64,000 nucleotides of DNA from CAVYXF01 sp963772335 (GCA_963772335.1 CAVYXF010000004.1:220316-284315); one strand, 5' to 3'; shown: positions 16,636 to 26,932, numbered from the stretch's first letter. Notes: a model not told the origin generated them from the sequence alone. Numbers and translations: made by a program.

Positions 16636-17227
16636 TGATGCTCGCTACAAGGCGAAGATGGCGCACCGCAAGTCGGTACAGGACGCGGAGGTCGCCTCGA
16701 AGACCGTCGAAAAGGGCCTGCTGATGGTCCACACCGGTAAGGGCAAGGGCAAATCGACGGCCGCCTGGGGACTGTTGTTGCGGGCGCTTGGGCGGGGCTG
16801 GCGCTGCGGTGTCGTGCAATTCGGCAAGGGCGCGTGGCAGACCGGCGAGCGCTTTGCCGCAGAGAAATTCGGCGATCAGCTCTCCTGGCATACGCTCGGC
16901 GAGGGCTTCACCTGGGAAACGCAGGACCGCGCTCGCGATGTGGAAGCGGCGGCGCGCGCCTGGGCCAAGGCCGAGGCGCTGATGGCCGATCCGTCGATCC
17001 GCCTCGTCATCCTTGACGAGCTGAATATCGCCTTGCGATATGACCACCTGGATTTGCAGAAGGTGCTGGCCAGCCTCGCCGGGCGGCGCCCGGATCTGCA
17101 TGTCGTCGTCACCGGCCGCAACGCCAAGCAAGAGCTGATCGATGCCGCTGATCTCGTCACCGAGATGGTGCCGGTGAAGCATCACTTCGCCGCCGGCGTA
17201 AAGGCGCAGGAAGGCATCGAGTTCTGA
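16616..17227 (+). CDS. cobO: Cob(I)yrinic acid a,c-diamide adenosyltransferase CobO
   Basis: A 203-residue CobA/CobO-type corrinoid adenosyltransferase. It moves the 5'-deoxyadenosyl group of ATP to the reduced cobalt. The N-terminal P-loop HTGKGKGKSTAAWG, VVQFGKG and the Walker B-like LVILDELNIAL are present. It starts inside the end of cobU and its TGA overlaps the cobQ ATG by one base (TGATG). Confidence 0.95.
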   Translation: MTTQADDDARYKAKMAHRKSVQDAEVASKTVEKGLLMVHTGKGKGKSTAAWGLLLRALGRGWRCGVVQFGKGAWQTGERFAAEKFGDQLSWHTLGEGFTWETQDRARDVEAAARAWAKAEALMADPSIRLVILDELNIALRYDHLDLQKVLASLAGRRPDLHVVVTGRNAKQELIDAADLVTEMVPVKHHFAAGVKAQEGIEF

Positions 17228-18723
17228 TGACGGCGCGAGCCGTCATGTTCCAGGGCACAGGCTCGGACGTCGGCAAGTCGCTGATCGTGGCAGGGCTCGC
17301 CCGGCATTTCGCCAATCGGGGCCTGCGCGTTGCGCCATTCAAGCCGCAGAACATGTCGAATAATGCGGCGGTGACCGCGGATGGCGGCGAGATCGGCCGG
17401 GCGCAGGCGCTGCAGGCTCGCGCCGCGCGGGCTCGCCTTTCCATCCATATGAACCCGGTGCTGCTCAAGCCGCAGAGCGAGACCGGCGCACAGATCGTGG
17501 TGCAAGGGCGGATGGTGGGAAGCGCCCGCGCCCGCGAATATCAGGCGCTGAAGCCCGGCCTGATGAGGGCGGTGCTGGACAGTTTCGGCCGGCTCTGCGC
17601 CGAAGCCGATCTGGTGCTCATCGAGGGCGCTGGCTCGGCATCGGAGATCAACTTGCGCGACGGCGACATCGCCAATATGGGCTTTGCCCGCGCGGCAGAC
17701 GTTCCGGTCATCCTTATCGGCGACATCGACCGCGGCGGCGTGATCGCTAGCCTCGTCGGTACCAAGGTGGTTGCCGATCCTGAAGATGCCGCGCTCATCG
17801 AGGGCTTCATCGTCAACAAATTCCGCGGCGACCCTGCCCTGTTCGCCAGCGGCATGTCGGCCATCGCACAGCAAACCGGCTGGCGCGCACTTGGCCTCCT
17901 CCCCTATTTCCCGGACGCTAGGAGCCTGCCCGCCGAGGATGCGCTAGCGCTTGACCACCCAGCGGCGCGAAAAGGCGGAGCACGCCTGCGCATTGCGGTG
18001 CTCGCTTATCCGCGGATCGCCAATTTCGACGACTTTGATCCGCTGCGCCTCGAAAGCGACGTCGATCTGATCATGCTTAGACCGGGCGCGGCCATCCCCG
18101 GCGATTGCGACCTCGTCATCCTGCCCGGTGCGAAAGCGACCATCGCCGATCTCGCCGCCTTGCGCGAGGCCGGCTGGGACATCGATCTCGCCGCTCACAT
18201 CCGGCGCGGCGGCCGGGTGCTCGGCATTTGCGGCGGTTATCAGATGCTGGGCAGGCTGATCGCCGATCCCGAGGGCATCGAAGGGTCGCCGGCAAGCGTC
18301 GAAGGGCTTGGTTTCCTCAATGTCGAAACCGCTCTGACAGGCGACAAAATGCTCCGCGAGGTGCATGGCACCGGCGTTGCGGATGGCGCGCCGTTTCGGG
18401 GCTACGAAATGCATATCGGCCGCACAGAGGGGCCGGACTGCGCGCGGCCACTGCTCAGCTTTCAGGACGGCCGCAGTGACGGCGCACAAAGCGCGGACGC
18501 CAAAATCGCCGGCTGCTATGTGCATGGCCTGTTTGCCGATGATCGCCAGCGGGCGCATTGGCTGACGCGCCTCGGTGCGGAACCCGATCCGCTCTCCTAT
18601 GATGATGCGGTGGAGAGGGCGCTCGATGCGCTGGCCGACCATATTGCCGCATATCTCGATTGCGACCGCCTCCTCGAAATTGCACGTGAGCCCCGGCTCA
18701 TAGCGAGAGAAGCCCAGCCGTAA
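17227..18723 (+). CDS. cobQ: Cobyric acid synthase CobQ
   Basis: CobQ amidates side chains b, d, e and g of adenosylcobyrinate a,c-diamide. The 498-residue protein has the N-terminal P-loop FQGTGSDVGKS, the KPQNMSNNA block, and a C-terminal glutamine amidotransferase domain with the nucleophile in GICGGYQMLG and a late HG pair in CYVHGLFAD. It is the last gene of cobU-cobO-cobQ and overlaps the 3' end of the convergent cobD by 26 bp. Confidence 0.96.
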   Translation: MTARAVMFQGTGSDVGKSLIVAGLARHFANRGLRVAPFKPQNMSNNAAVTADGGEIGRAQALQARAARARLSIHMNPVLLKPQSETGAQIVVQGRMVGSARAREYQALKPGLMRAVLDSFGRLCAEADLVLIEGAGSASEINLRDGDIANMGFARAADVPVILIGDIDRGGVIASLVGTKVVADPEDAALIEGFIVNKFRGDPALFASGMSAIAQQTGWRALGLLPYFPDARSLPAEDALALDHPAARKGGARLRIAVLAYPRIANFDDFDPLRLESDVDLIMLRPGAAIPGDCDLVILPGAKATIADLAALREAGWDIDLAAHIRRGGRVLGICGGYQMLGRLIADPEGIEGSPASVEGLGFLNVETALTGDKMLREVHGTGVADGAPFRGYEMHIGRTEGPDCARPLLSFQDGRSDGAQSADAKIAGCYVHGLFADDRQRAHWLTRLGAEPDPLSYDDAVERALDALADHIAAYLDCDRLLEIAREPRLIAREAQP

Positions 18724-19673
18724 GCACGGCCAACACCGCCGCCTGAATTGCGCAGGACGTGCGATAGAGCGCCAGCGCCTTGCGGATATCGTAGAGGTCG
18801 AGCACAACGCGTCCATCGCCCATCCAAGGCGTTTCGGTGAGGATGCCGCGATAGCTTCGTGGTCCCGCCAGACGTATGCCGAGCGCGCCAGCCATGGCCG
18901 CTTCGGGCCAGCCGGCATTGGGCGATTTGTGTCTTGCCGCATCGCTCCATACAGCGCGCATTGCCTTCTTTGGATCCGCGCCCGGCAGCGCGCAGGCGGC
19001 GAGGACGATCCAAAGCGCGGAGAGCCGCGATGCGGGCAGGTTGACGACATCGTCGAGCCGCGCCGCCGCCCAGCCGAACTCCCGATATCGCGCGGACTTA
19101 TGGCCGATCATGCTGTCGGCGGTGTTGATGGTTTTGTAAGCAAGCCCGCCCGGCAGGCCTGCGATCGCCGTCCAGAGAACCGGTGCCACAACGCCGTCGG
19201 AGAAGTTCTCAGCCAGGCTTTCGATGGCGGCCCGGCTGATGCCGCTCGCGTCAAGACCGGCGGTATCGCGGCCGACGATCTTCGCCACGGCCTGGCGGCA
19301 GGTGTCGAGGCTCTCCTGCTCCAGCGCGACCGCCACGGCGCGGACATGGTCATCGAGACTGCGCTGCGCGATGAGCGTGCTCGCCAATATCGCGGCGATG
19401 AGCAGGCCCGCTATCGGGCCGACGAGATGGCTCAGCCCAAGCTGGATCATCGCCTCCCGCCGCGGCGCTGACAATCAAAAGCAGCACGACGGCGGCCACA
19501 CCTTGTAGACGGCGCCGGAGCGGCCGATGGGTCTCGGCATGCAGATTCCAGTCCAGCACGGTGATCAGCCGGCCCATCCAGGTGACCGGGTGTCCAATGC
19601 GCCTGAACAGGCTGTCCGGAAAGCCAAGGGCGGCCTCGATGGCGAGCGCAATGAGGGCGAGCAAGGAGAACAT
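18698..19673 (-). CDS. cobD: Adenosylcobinamide-phosphate synthase CobD/CbiB (frameshifted as given)
   Basis: A membrane enzyme that attaches the aminopropanol arm. The N-terminal part MFSLLALIALAIEAALGFPD with GHPVTWMGRLI is in one frame. The remainder, with AQRSLDDHVRAV, ESLAENFSDGVVAP and KTINTADSMIGHK, is in another. Removing one base near 19451-19461 (a GGG/CCC run) joins them into 324 residues, the usual length. The conserved catalytic blocks are intact. It follows cobS by 38 bp and is convergent with cobQ. Confidence 0.88.
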
Positions 19674-19711
19674 CGGCTATGCTGCTGATGGAATGCGGCA
19701 GGTGCTTGTTC

Positions 19712-20476
19712 TTAGGCGGTTCCGGCCAGCAATGCCAGGAGCAACAGATTTTCCGTCAGTTCAATACTCGCGCCGAGGCAATCGCCGGTGATGCCGCCCA
19801 GCCGCCAGCGCCAGAACGCGGCGATCGCCGGAATAACGACCAGGCTCGCGAGCAGAGTCGGCGCAATCCAGGTACTGGCAAGGGTGAGCGCAACACCCCA
19901 CGCGATGATAGCCTGCCAGCCGATCTCCTGCGCAAAGCGCGCCCCCGTGCCGGACCATAGCGGTGGCAGCAGGCGGCTCCAGACCACGGCGCCCCAGCGC
20001 GCCCAGGCAGGGATAAGGACCAGCGGCCAGACATGGCCCGTTGCAGCGATGGAGCCGAGCAGAACGAGCTTTGCCGCGATCTGCAAGGCGATAGCGATCA
20101 CCGCGAAATTGCCGGCATGGGGATCATGCAGCACCGCGCGGAAGCGTTCCGGATCGCTATGAGCGGCGCCGAAGCCGTCCGCGACATCGCCCAGCCCATC
20201 GAGATGCAGCCCACCTGTTACCGCTACCCAGACCACAACACCGGCAACGGCTGCGACGGCCGGGTTGATGAGGCTGCCCGCAAAAGCACCGAGGGTCACG
20301 CAAAGCCCGATCACCACGCCGACAAGGGGGAAGAAGACCGAGGCGCGGCTTAAATCGGCAGGCTGCAGATCGGCGATCCGCGGGGTCGGGAGGCAGGTGA
20401 GGAACTGGAACGCGACAATCAGGCGGCGGGCAATCCCGGCCATCATCGGGTCAGGACGCTGGCCACCCGCCAGCAT
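19712..20476 (-). CDS. cobS: Adenosylcobinamide-GDP ribazoletransferase CobS (CobV)
   Basis: A polytopic membrane enzyme that joins alpha-ribazole to GDP-cobinamide, 254 residues. The motif GGLHLDGLGDVADGFGA with its Asp-rich centre and DPHAGNFAVIAI are hallmarks. The C-terminal GGITGDCLGA also fits. The start could be ATG 20476 or the ATG 11 codons later (MAGIARRL), which looks closer to the family. It begins 3 bp after the cobT stop. Confidence 0.93.
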   Translation of the reverse strand: MLAGGQRPDPMMAGIARRLIVAFQFLTCLPTPRIADLQPADLSRASVFFPLVGVVIGLCVTLGAFAGSLINPAVAAVAGVVVWVAVTGGLHLDGLGDVADGFGAAHSDPERFRAVLHDPHAGNFAVIAIALQIAAKLVLLGSIAATGHVWPLVLIPAWARWGAVVWSRLLPPLWSGTGARFAQEIGWQAIIAWGVALTLASTWIAPTLLASLVVIPAIAAFWRWRLGGITGDCLGASIELTENLLLLALLAGTA

Positions 20477-20479
20477 TGC

Positions 20480-21535
20480 CTAAGACCCCCGTGAGACGGC
20501 GGCTTCGGCAAAGGTCGCCATGCCTTTATGCAGCGCGCAGGCAAGGCGGATGAGCGGTAGAGCCAGCGCAGCCCCCGATGCCTCGCCAAGGCGCAACTCC
20601 AGGTCCAGGAGCGGGCGCGCGCCGAGCGCATCGAGCACGACGCGGTGTCCGCGCTCGGCCGAGGCATGGGAGAAGACCATCGACGGCCGGCAGCTCGGAT
20701 TGATGCGCGTGGCCGCAAGCGCGCAGGCCGAGACGATGAAGCCGTCGATGAGAACGGGAATGCGCCGCTGCGCCGCGGCAATGATGGCGCCGGTCAGCGC
20801 CGCAATCTCCAATCCGCCGACGGCACATAGGACGTTCTCGGCTTCGGCCGGGACGGGCCCAAAGCCGTGGCGTTTGAGAGAGCGGGCGATGACCTGCGCC
20901 TTGTGCCGCCGGCCGGCATCGTCGAGGCCGGTTCCGGCGCCGGCAACGGCCATCGGGTCTTCTCCGGCCAGGGCGCAGACAATCGCCGCCGCTGCCGTGG
21001 TATTGCCGATGCCCATCTCGCCGACGATCAGGAGGTCGGGCGCTTCGGCCGCGGCCCGGATGACCGCACGCTCACCGCAAGCCAGGGCGTGGTCCAGCTC
21101 GGCGGGATGGAGCGCAGCTTCCAGGCTGAAATCGCGGGTGCCGCAACGCGGCTTGTCGGTGATGATTCCGGGAAGGGGCTCGCTGGCCAGGGTTCCGGCA
21201 TCGATCACCGTCAGGGATTGCCCCAGCTCACGCGCCAGCACCGCGATGGCCGCGCCGCCGCCAGCAAAATTGGCCAGCATCTGCACGGTGACCTCGGAGG
21301 GAAAGGCGGAGACGCCCTGCGCCGTGACGCCGTGGTCGCCGGCAAAAATCAGGATCGGGGCTTTGTCGGCGCGCGGGCGCTCGGTTGCCTGCAGGGCGGC
21401 GAGCTCGATCGCGAGCTGCTCCAGCCGCCCAAGCGATCCGGCCGGCTTGGTGAGCTGGGCCTGGCGCTGACGGGCGCGCTCGGCGTAATCGGTGGAGGGA
21501 CGAGGACAGGGCGATCGGGTCCAGTCTGCGAGCAT
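20480..21535 (-). CDS. cobT: Nicotinate-nucleotide-dimethylbenzimidazole phosphoribosyltransferase CobT
   Basis: CobT makes alpha-ribazole phosphate from 5,6-dimethylbenzimidazole and nicotinate mononucleotide. The 351-residue protein has TKPAGSLGRLEQLA near residue 30, FAGDHGVTAQGVSAFP, GEMGIGNTTAAAA and the C-terminal LRLGEASGAALALP with the catalytic Glu. The start ATG 21535 is preceded by GGGAG; a 29-residue longer frame lacks similarity. It is the first gene of cobT-cobS-cobD. Confidence 0.95.
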   Translation of the reverse strand: MLADWTRSPCPRPSTDYAERARQRQAQLTKPAGSLGRLEQLAIELAALQATERPRADKAPILIFAGDHGVTAQGVSAFPSEVTVQMLANFAGGGAAIAVLARELGQSLTVIDAGTLASEPLPGIITDKPRCGTRDFSLEAALHPAELDHALACGERAVIRAAAEAPDLLIVGEMGIGNTTAAAAIVCALAGEDPMAVAGAGTGLDDAGRRHKAQVIARSLKRHGFGPVPAEAENVLCAVGGLEIAALTGAIIAAAQRRIPVLIDGFIVSACALAATRINPSCRPSMVFSHASAERGHRVVLDALGARPLLDLELRLGEASGAALALPLIRLACALHKGMATFAEAAVSRGS

Positions 21536-21719
21536 GATAAGGCTCCCGGCGGCTCGAGCAGTTGTCTCCCGCTTGGTAGCGGGTCGCGCGAGCGCGGGCA
21601 ATACGCGATGCGGCGATGACACAAGGGCGAATTGGAGGCCTGCGCAAGGACTCGCCGCCTACGCGTCTATTTCGGGGAATCTGTCAACGCGCGGCGCTTC
21701 CGCTGATTCCCATTCCGCG

Positions 21720-22067
21720 CTAAAGCCCGCCGGGCCAGCTGCCGACGATCTGCAAAAGAAAGCCAAGCGCAATGAAAACCATGGCCGCGGTGAACCAGCC
21801 GCGACGCATGCCCCTCACACTCTGCGCCTGCATGGCCTCGCGCTGCTGATGCAGAGTCTCGCGCATATAATCGTGCATCGGCTTATGCGGATTATTCTGC
21901 TGCATCTGCTGTTGCATCATCGGGTTCGGGCGGATGCGGCGCTCGAAGTCGGCCTGCGCGGCGAGCTGGCGCTCATTGCTGAGTGCGATCCACCACTCAT
22001 AGGCGAGCATGATGACGCCGACAAAGTCGAAGCTCAGCCCTGCCAGGTTGAACCATTGCTGGAACAT
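21720..22067 (-). CDS. Small two-helix membrane protein, function unknown
   Basis: A 115-residue protein starting MFQQWFNLAGLSFDFVG. It has one hydrophobic helix near the N-terminus, a Gln/Met-rich polar middle (PNPMMQQQMQQNN) that may form a coiled coil, and a second helix near the C-terminus (MVFIALGFLLQIVG). I do not recognise a named family. It lies upstream of cobT on the same strand with a gap of about 180 bp, so a shared transcript is possible but not shown. Confidence 0.6.
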   Translation of the reverse strand: MFQQWFNLAGLSFDFVGVIMLAYEWWIALSNERQLAAQADFERRIRPNPMMQQQMQQNNPHKPMHDYMRETLHQQREAMQAQSVRGMRRGWFTAAMVFIALGFLLQIVGSWPGGL

Positions 22068-22137
22068 CTGCCATCCCCTGGTACGACGGCCCATCCCCAC
22101 CAATGTTGTGTGGCGGAGTTGTGGCGCGTTCGCAGCA

Positions 22138-22318
22138 TCAGGCGCGCAGCGCGGTGCTGACGGCCGTGCGATAGCTGATGAGGGCGGGGATTAGGCCGAG
22201 AACGCTGCCAAGCACGATCAGCGCCAGAACGAACAGCAGGTCGGGCGCGCCGATGGTGACGGTGAGGTGAAGGCCAGTCGCAGGCTTCGCGGTGATGAGG
22301 CAACCCCGGATCGATCAT
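22138..22318 (-). pseudogene. Remnant of an ABC transporter permease (FtsX/MacB-like) C-terminus
   Basis: On the minus strand this reads TVTIGAPDLLFVLALIVLG, then LIPALISYRTAVSTALRA and a stop. This is the last transmembrane helix and tail typical of FtsX-like permeases. An in-frame stop just upstream and the adjoining phosphatase end show that the rest of the gene is missing. Confidence 0.5.
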
Positions 22319-24129
22319 AAGCCGCCCAGGGGCCATCTCGACGTTAATTCGCCGCTGCACGCTTGCCGGGCTCGGCGGAGGCGGTCTGCTGGCTCGAGGC
22401 CGAGGGCGGTCGCCATGTAGCGGAACACGCGGGTGTTGTCGATGCGGCCGTGGAACTGTTCGGCGCCCGGGCCGATCGCGGTCAGCACCACATCGTCGGC
22501 GGAATGCACGCCCGAATTCGCCTCGCGCGGCAAATTGCCCTCATGGCGCGTCGCCAGCGGCTGACTGCAGTATTTCTCGTTGGCGACATAGCTCTTGCCG
22601 TCGGCGCCCTTCACCGCCGGCACGTTCTCGCCGTCGAGATAGGGATGGAACGAGGCGCAATAGTCGGGATAGCTGCCGAACGTGAAGGCCAGCCGGCGCG
22701 AGGGGTCGACATTCTCCGGATAGCCGTCGGCATTGGCCTTGGGATAGTTCGGGAATTTCAACTCCGCGTAGGTGCCGAGCTTCTCGCGCGCGTCGTTGCC
22801 CGGCGCATTGTCGTCATAGGTGCCGATGATCGACACGGGATGGGAGTGATCGGCGACCACCATGATCAGCGTGTCGTTCTTCTCTGCGGCGAAGTCCTTG
22901 GCGAGCTTCACCGCATTGTCGAGCATGATGGTGTCGTAGACCGCGCGCTCCCAGTCGAGGGAATGGGCGTATTTGTCGATACGGCCGGACTCGACCATCA
23001 GCACGAAGCCGTTGTCGTTCTTCGATAGGATCGAGAGCGCCGCGCGGACCTGGTCGGTGAGGTCGGGCTGGTCGGGGAACTTGTCGACGGTGCCCTTCTT
23101 CAGGAAGAAGCGGTCGAGCGCGCCGTCGATATTACTGGTGTTGAAGAGGCCCAGGAGCTTGGTCGCGTTGGAGCCAGGGGCGGTCGCGGCGGTCAGCTCG
23201 GCATTGGTGGCGACGAATTTGTAGCCCGCGTCCTCGAACTTCTTGATGTAGTCGTCGTCATCGGCGCGTTTGGAGCCGGGCGTCGATTTGGCGAGGAAGT
23301 TTGGCGAGCCGCCGCCCAGGATCACATCGGGACCGACATCGAAGAACATCTTCACGATGTCGTTGAAGTCGGCAGCGCTTGCGGGTATGGGCGACCATGC
23401 CGGCCGGGCGTTGCGTCCTCGATCTCGGTGTTGGTGACCACGCCCACGCTCATATTGCCGTGGCGCTTGACCAGTTCGGAGATGGTCTCGACCTTGGGGT
23501 GCTCGAGATTGTTCTTGTTGTGGGCGCAGTAGACGCCGAGCGCTCCGGTGCAGCTCTTATGGCCGGTGGTGTAGGCGCTCATCGAATTGGCGCTGTCGGT
23601 GACGACGCTAGTCGGTGCCGGAGGTGGAGACCAGCGCCATATAGGGCATGTCGTCGATCGCCAGCTCGCCGCCATAGCGTCCCTCGACGAGGCCTTTGGA
23701 CAGGATGCGCGCAGCGGTGCGATGCGCGACGGACAGGCCATCACCGACGAACAGGATCACGTTCTTCGCCTTGCGCGCGGGGGTGTCGAACACCTCCCAG
23801 CCGACTTTGGCCTTCTTGTCGCCGGCGACCGCTTCAATCACATAGTTGCCGGCCTTGGGGAGCGACACGTCGCGCAGCCAATAAGCAGAGAGGCTGCCGC
23901 CATCCTCACCAGCGACGAAGGTCGGCTCCTTGCCGAAGGCTTTCGCAGCGTCCTCCCCGTTGATCGTGACGGTGCCGGAAGCGGGCTTGTCCGGGAATTC
24001 CACCTTCAGGTCGAATTTGGCGCCGGCGAGGATTTCCGCCCGGTCGAGAGGATAGATGGTTTGCGCGCTGGCGCTTTGGGCAGCAAGGGCCGCGGCCGCA
24101 AACAGGAACGATCTCGCAAAAAGCGTCAT
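22315..24129 (-). pseudogene. Alkaline phosphatase, three frameshifts as given
   Basis: A periplasmic alkaline phosphatase with a signal peptide (MTLFARSFLFAAAALAAQSA). The metal site KNVILFVGDGL, the nucleophile block VVTDSANSMSAY, and the metal-binding VVADHSH and GVHSADDV are all there, but in three frames. Removing one base at 23610, one near 23404-23408 and one at 23374 gives a continuous 603-residue protein, with the last block back in the first frame. ATG 24129 follows GGAGATCCCC. The domain order and active site are otherwise intact, so sequence errors are possible; as written the gene is broken. Confidence 0.8.
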
Positions 24130-24368
24130 GGGGATCTCCGCTAATGGAGGCAGGGAAATGCGCCTCATCCTGCCCCCATCGCATAACGATCCTGTGACAG
24201 TGCGCGGGCAGCCAAAAGGCCCGGCTGTGCCGCGAACGGCCGCCTTCGCAATGTGATTGGCACAACGCAATGGTGCTGAGAAGACCTCAGCGGGGTGATG
24301 TAAGTAGAACTACTGAGGCAATGACCATAGTGCAGAATTAAGCGCTGCAGGGCGACCGCGCGGACGCT

Positions 24369-24878
24369 TTACCCGATGAAGGCGGCCCAGCGCGCGGCGA
24401 AGATGCTGCGCTGCCGTGCGCCGCCGGTCTGATAGGCCCAGCTCATTGCGCTGAGCGCATCCTGCCATTGCGGCTCGGGCTGTCGGGCGGCAAGGCTTTC
24501 GGAAATTTCCACCGTGTCGAAGCCGCAGGACAGCGCCAGCGCATATTGGTCGGGAATGATGTGGCCGACTGCGCGCAACTCGCCTTTGAAGCCCATGCGC
24601 CGCAGCAGCTGGGCGAGGGTGAAGCCGCGCCCGTCGGCGGATTTGGGGAACTGGACGGCAATCAGGTGCAGGCTGGGTAGCCAAGCCTCCAGATCGGCTG
24701 GCGGGGTGTCGTTAGCGATCTCGACGCCAATCAGATGCCCGGCATCAGCAAGCGCTGGACCTTCGGCGGAAAGCCGCTCGCGGGAGAGCAGCAGCTTGCC
24801 ATAATAGGGCAGCGACGCATTCGGCTCGGGCCGCAGCCAGTCGTCGCTGACGAAGCGTCCGTCTCTAATGAGTGGCAT
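24369..24878 (-). CDS. DUF934 protein of the sulfite reductase operon
   Basis: A 169-residue DUF934 protein (MPLIRDGRFVSDDW...). It has the family core LIAVQFPKSADGRGFTLAQLL and ELRAVGHIIPDQYALALSCGFD. DUF934 genes sit next to assimilatory sulfite reductase in alphaproteobacteria, and an auxiliary role in sulfite reduction is likely but unproven. It overlaps the cysI end by 14 bp. Confidence 0.85.
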   Translation of the reverse strand: MPLIRDGRFVSDDWLRPEPNASLPYYGKLLLSRERLSAEGPALADAGHLIGVEIANDTPPADLEAWLPSLHLIAVQFPKSADGRGFTLAQLLRRMGFKGELRAVGHIIPDQYALALSCGFDTVEISESLAARQPEPQWQDALSAMSWAYQTGGARQRSIFAARWAAFIG

Positions 24879-26520
24879 AGAGCGCCTCCTTCATCACATC
24901 GTGGCCGAGCCGCTGATAGGTCTGGCGGAACTGCTCGCCATCCTGGCGCCGCTCGAGGTAGAAATGGATCAGCCGCTCGATGGCGTCGACCACGCCTTCG
25001 GCCGGAAAGCCGGGCCCGGAGCGCTCGCCGATCGCGGCGGTTTCGGTCGGGTCACCGCCGAGGGTGATCTGGTAGGCTTCGGCGCCGGTCTTCTCGAGGC
25101 CGAGGATGCCGATATCGCCGACATGGTGATGGCCGCAGGCATTGATGCAGCCGGAAATCTTGATGCGGATCGGGCCGATCTTTTCCTGCAGCGTCGGCTC
25201 GGCGAAGCGCTCGGTGATCTCCTGGGCGATCGGGATCGAGCGGGCTGTCGCCAGCGCGCAATAGTCGAGGCCGGGGCAGGAAACAACGTCCGAGATCAGC
25301 TCGGCATTGGCGATGCCCAGGCCGGCTTCGTCAAGTTTCTGCCAGAGGGCGAAGAGGTCGTCCTTCTTCACATAAGGCAGGATGATGTTCTGCTCGGCCG
25401 AGACGCGCAGCTCGCTAAGGCTGAATTCATCGGCGAGGTCGGCCATGACCCGCATCTGGTCGCCCGTGGCATCCCCGGGAGCGCCGCCCGTGGGCTTGAG
25501 CGAGATAACCGCGATGGCGAAGCCCGGTGCTTTGTGCGCGCGGGTGTCGGTGCGCACCCAGCGGGCGAAGGCAGGATTTTTCGTCATCGCATCGGCCAGC
25601 GCCTGCGAATGGCCGGGCAGCTCGGGGTAAGCGGGCGGACGGAAGAACGCCTCGATACGGCGCAGCTCGTTCTCAACGAGCATTTCGGTGTCGACCGGGA
25701 TGCGTGCGAACTCCTCCTCGAGCAGCCGGCGGAATTCCTCGCCGCCGCGCTCATGCACCAGGATCTTCATGCGCGCCTTGTATTTGTTGTCGCGGCGGCC
25801 TTGGGCGTTATAGACGCGCATGATCGCCTCGATATAGCGCAAGAGCTCGGTCTCCGGCACAAAATCGCGAACTTTGATGCCGATCATCGGCGTCCGGCCG
25901 AGACCGCCGCCGGTCCACACCTCATAGCCGCGGCCGCGCTCGGCGTCCTCGACAATGCGCAGGCCGATATCGTGGAACTTGATCACTGCGCGGTCGGCGC
26001 TCGCGCCAGTTACCGCGATCTTGAACTTGCGCGGGAGGAAAGAGAATTCGGGATGGTTGCTGGACCATTGCCGCAGCAACTCGGCTGTTGCGCGCGGGTC
26101 GGCAATCTCGTCGGCGGCGACGCCCCCATAAGGGTCGGCAGTCACGTTGCGGATGCAATTGCCGGAAGTCTGGATGGCATGCATCTCGACATCAGCGAGA
26201 ACGTCCAGGATATCCGGCACGTCCTTCAGCTTGGGCCAGTTGAACTGGATGTTCTGGCGCGTGGTGAAATGGCCGTAGCCACGGTCATAATTGTCGGCAA
26301 CATGCGCGAGCTGGCGCATTTGCTTCGACGACAGCGTGCCATAGGGGATCGCGACGCGCAGCATATAGGCGTGCAGCTGCAGATAGAGGCCATTCATCAG
26401 CCGAAGCGGCTTGAACTCCTCCTCATTCAATGCGCCGGTTAAGCGCCGCTCGACCTGTCCGCGAAATTGGGCGACGCGCTCGCGGACGAACTGGTGGTCG
26501 AAATCGTCATAGCGATACAT
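24865..26520 (-). CDS. cysI: Assimilatory sulfite (or nitrite) reductase hemoprotein CysI
   Basis: A 551-residue siroheme/4Fe-4S reductase. The siroheme-binding Cys motifs are SCPGLDYCALATARS and SGCINACGHHHVGD, and YGHFTTRQNIQFNWPKL and the NCIRNVTADP block are family features. Enzymes of this group use ferredoxin or NADPH to reduce sulfite to sulfide. The partners DUF2849 and DUF934 support sulfite rather than nitrite. It overlaps both neighbours by 14 bp, indicating one operon. Siroheme synthase (cysG) is not in the window. Confidence 0.9.
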   Translation of the reverse strand: MYRYDDFDHQFVRERVAQFRGQVERRLTGALNEEEFKPLRLMNGLYLQLHAYMLRVAIPYGTLSSKQMRQLAHVADNYDRGYGHFTTRQNIQFNWPKLKDVPDILDVLADVEMHAIQTSGNCIRNVTADPYGGVAADEIADPRATAELLRQWSSNHPEFSFLPRKFKIAVTGASADRAVIKFHDIGLRIVEDAERGRGYEVWTGGGLGRTPMIGIKVRDFVPETELLRYIEAIMRVYNAQGRRDNKYKARMKILVHERGGEEFRRLLEEEFARIPVDTEMLVENELRRIEAFFRPPAYPELPGHSQALADAMTKNPAFARWVRTDTRAHKAPGFAIAVISLKPTGGAPGDATGDQMRVMADLADEFSLSELRVSAEQNIILPYVKKDDLFALWQKLDEAGLGIANAELISDVVSCPGLDYCALATARSIPIAQEITERFAEPTLQEKIGPIRIKISGCINACGHHHVGDIGILGLEKTGAEAYQITLGGDPTETAAIGERSGPGFPAEGVVDAIERLIHFYLERRQDGEQFRQTYQRLGHDVMKEALYATH

Positions 26521-26863
26521 GAGGAGCCTCTGTGAAGGCGCGGGGCAGCCTCGTTACCTTAGCCACCGTCTGCTCATCCGCCCAGAAGGAGGGACGGGCG
26601 CGCACGCGCATCTTCTCGCGGTAATGGGTGGGCTCGGGCAGGCCGTCCGCGTCGAGTTCAACCTCGACCAGATAGACGCCGACCACCAGATTGCCATCCT
26701 CGTCGCGCTTGGCCTCAATTTCGAGGGCAGCGGCTTCGTCGGCGCCGGAGGCGATCCGCGCCAGATGGTGATTGGCAGTCCAGCCGTTATCGGTCAGGAA
26801 CACCGACTGACCTTCGGTCAGATGATTGGCGGTGACGATCTGCAGTGCCGCTTTTTTAGCCAT
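26507..26863 (-). CDS. DUF2849 protein, first gene of the sulfite reductase operon
   Basis: A 118-residue DUF2849 protein (MAKKAALQIVTANHLTEGQS, then VGVYLVEVELDADG). This family occurs almost only beside cysI in alphaproteobacteria, with unknown biochemical function. ATG 26863 is chosen over an upstream codon because the family starts at MAKK. Its end overlaps the cysI start. The upstream region is shared with a divergent XRE-cupin regulator. Confidence 0.85.
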   Translation of the reverse strand: MAKKAALQIVTANHLTEGQSVFLTDNGWTANHHLARIASGADEAAALEIEAKRDEDGNLVVGVYLVEVELDADGLPEPTHYREKMRVRARPSFWADEQTVAKVTRLPRAFTEAPHVSL

Positions 26864-26910
26864 AGCCTCTTCTCGCCTTGCTCCGCTACAGAACCGCAAC
26901 GGCGTTCTGC

Positions 26911-26932
26911 AATTCGGCGGTTTCGCCGAATT
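26911..26932. promoter_or_regulatory. Perfect inverted repeat upstream of the sulfite reductase operon
   Basis: Arms AATTCGGCG (26911-26919) and CGCCGAATT (26924-26932) with a GTTT centre, about 50 bp before the DUF2849 start. It could be an operator or a hairpin in the leader. Confidence 0.5.
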
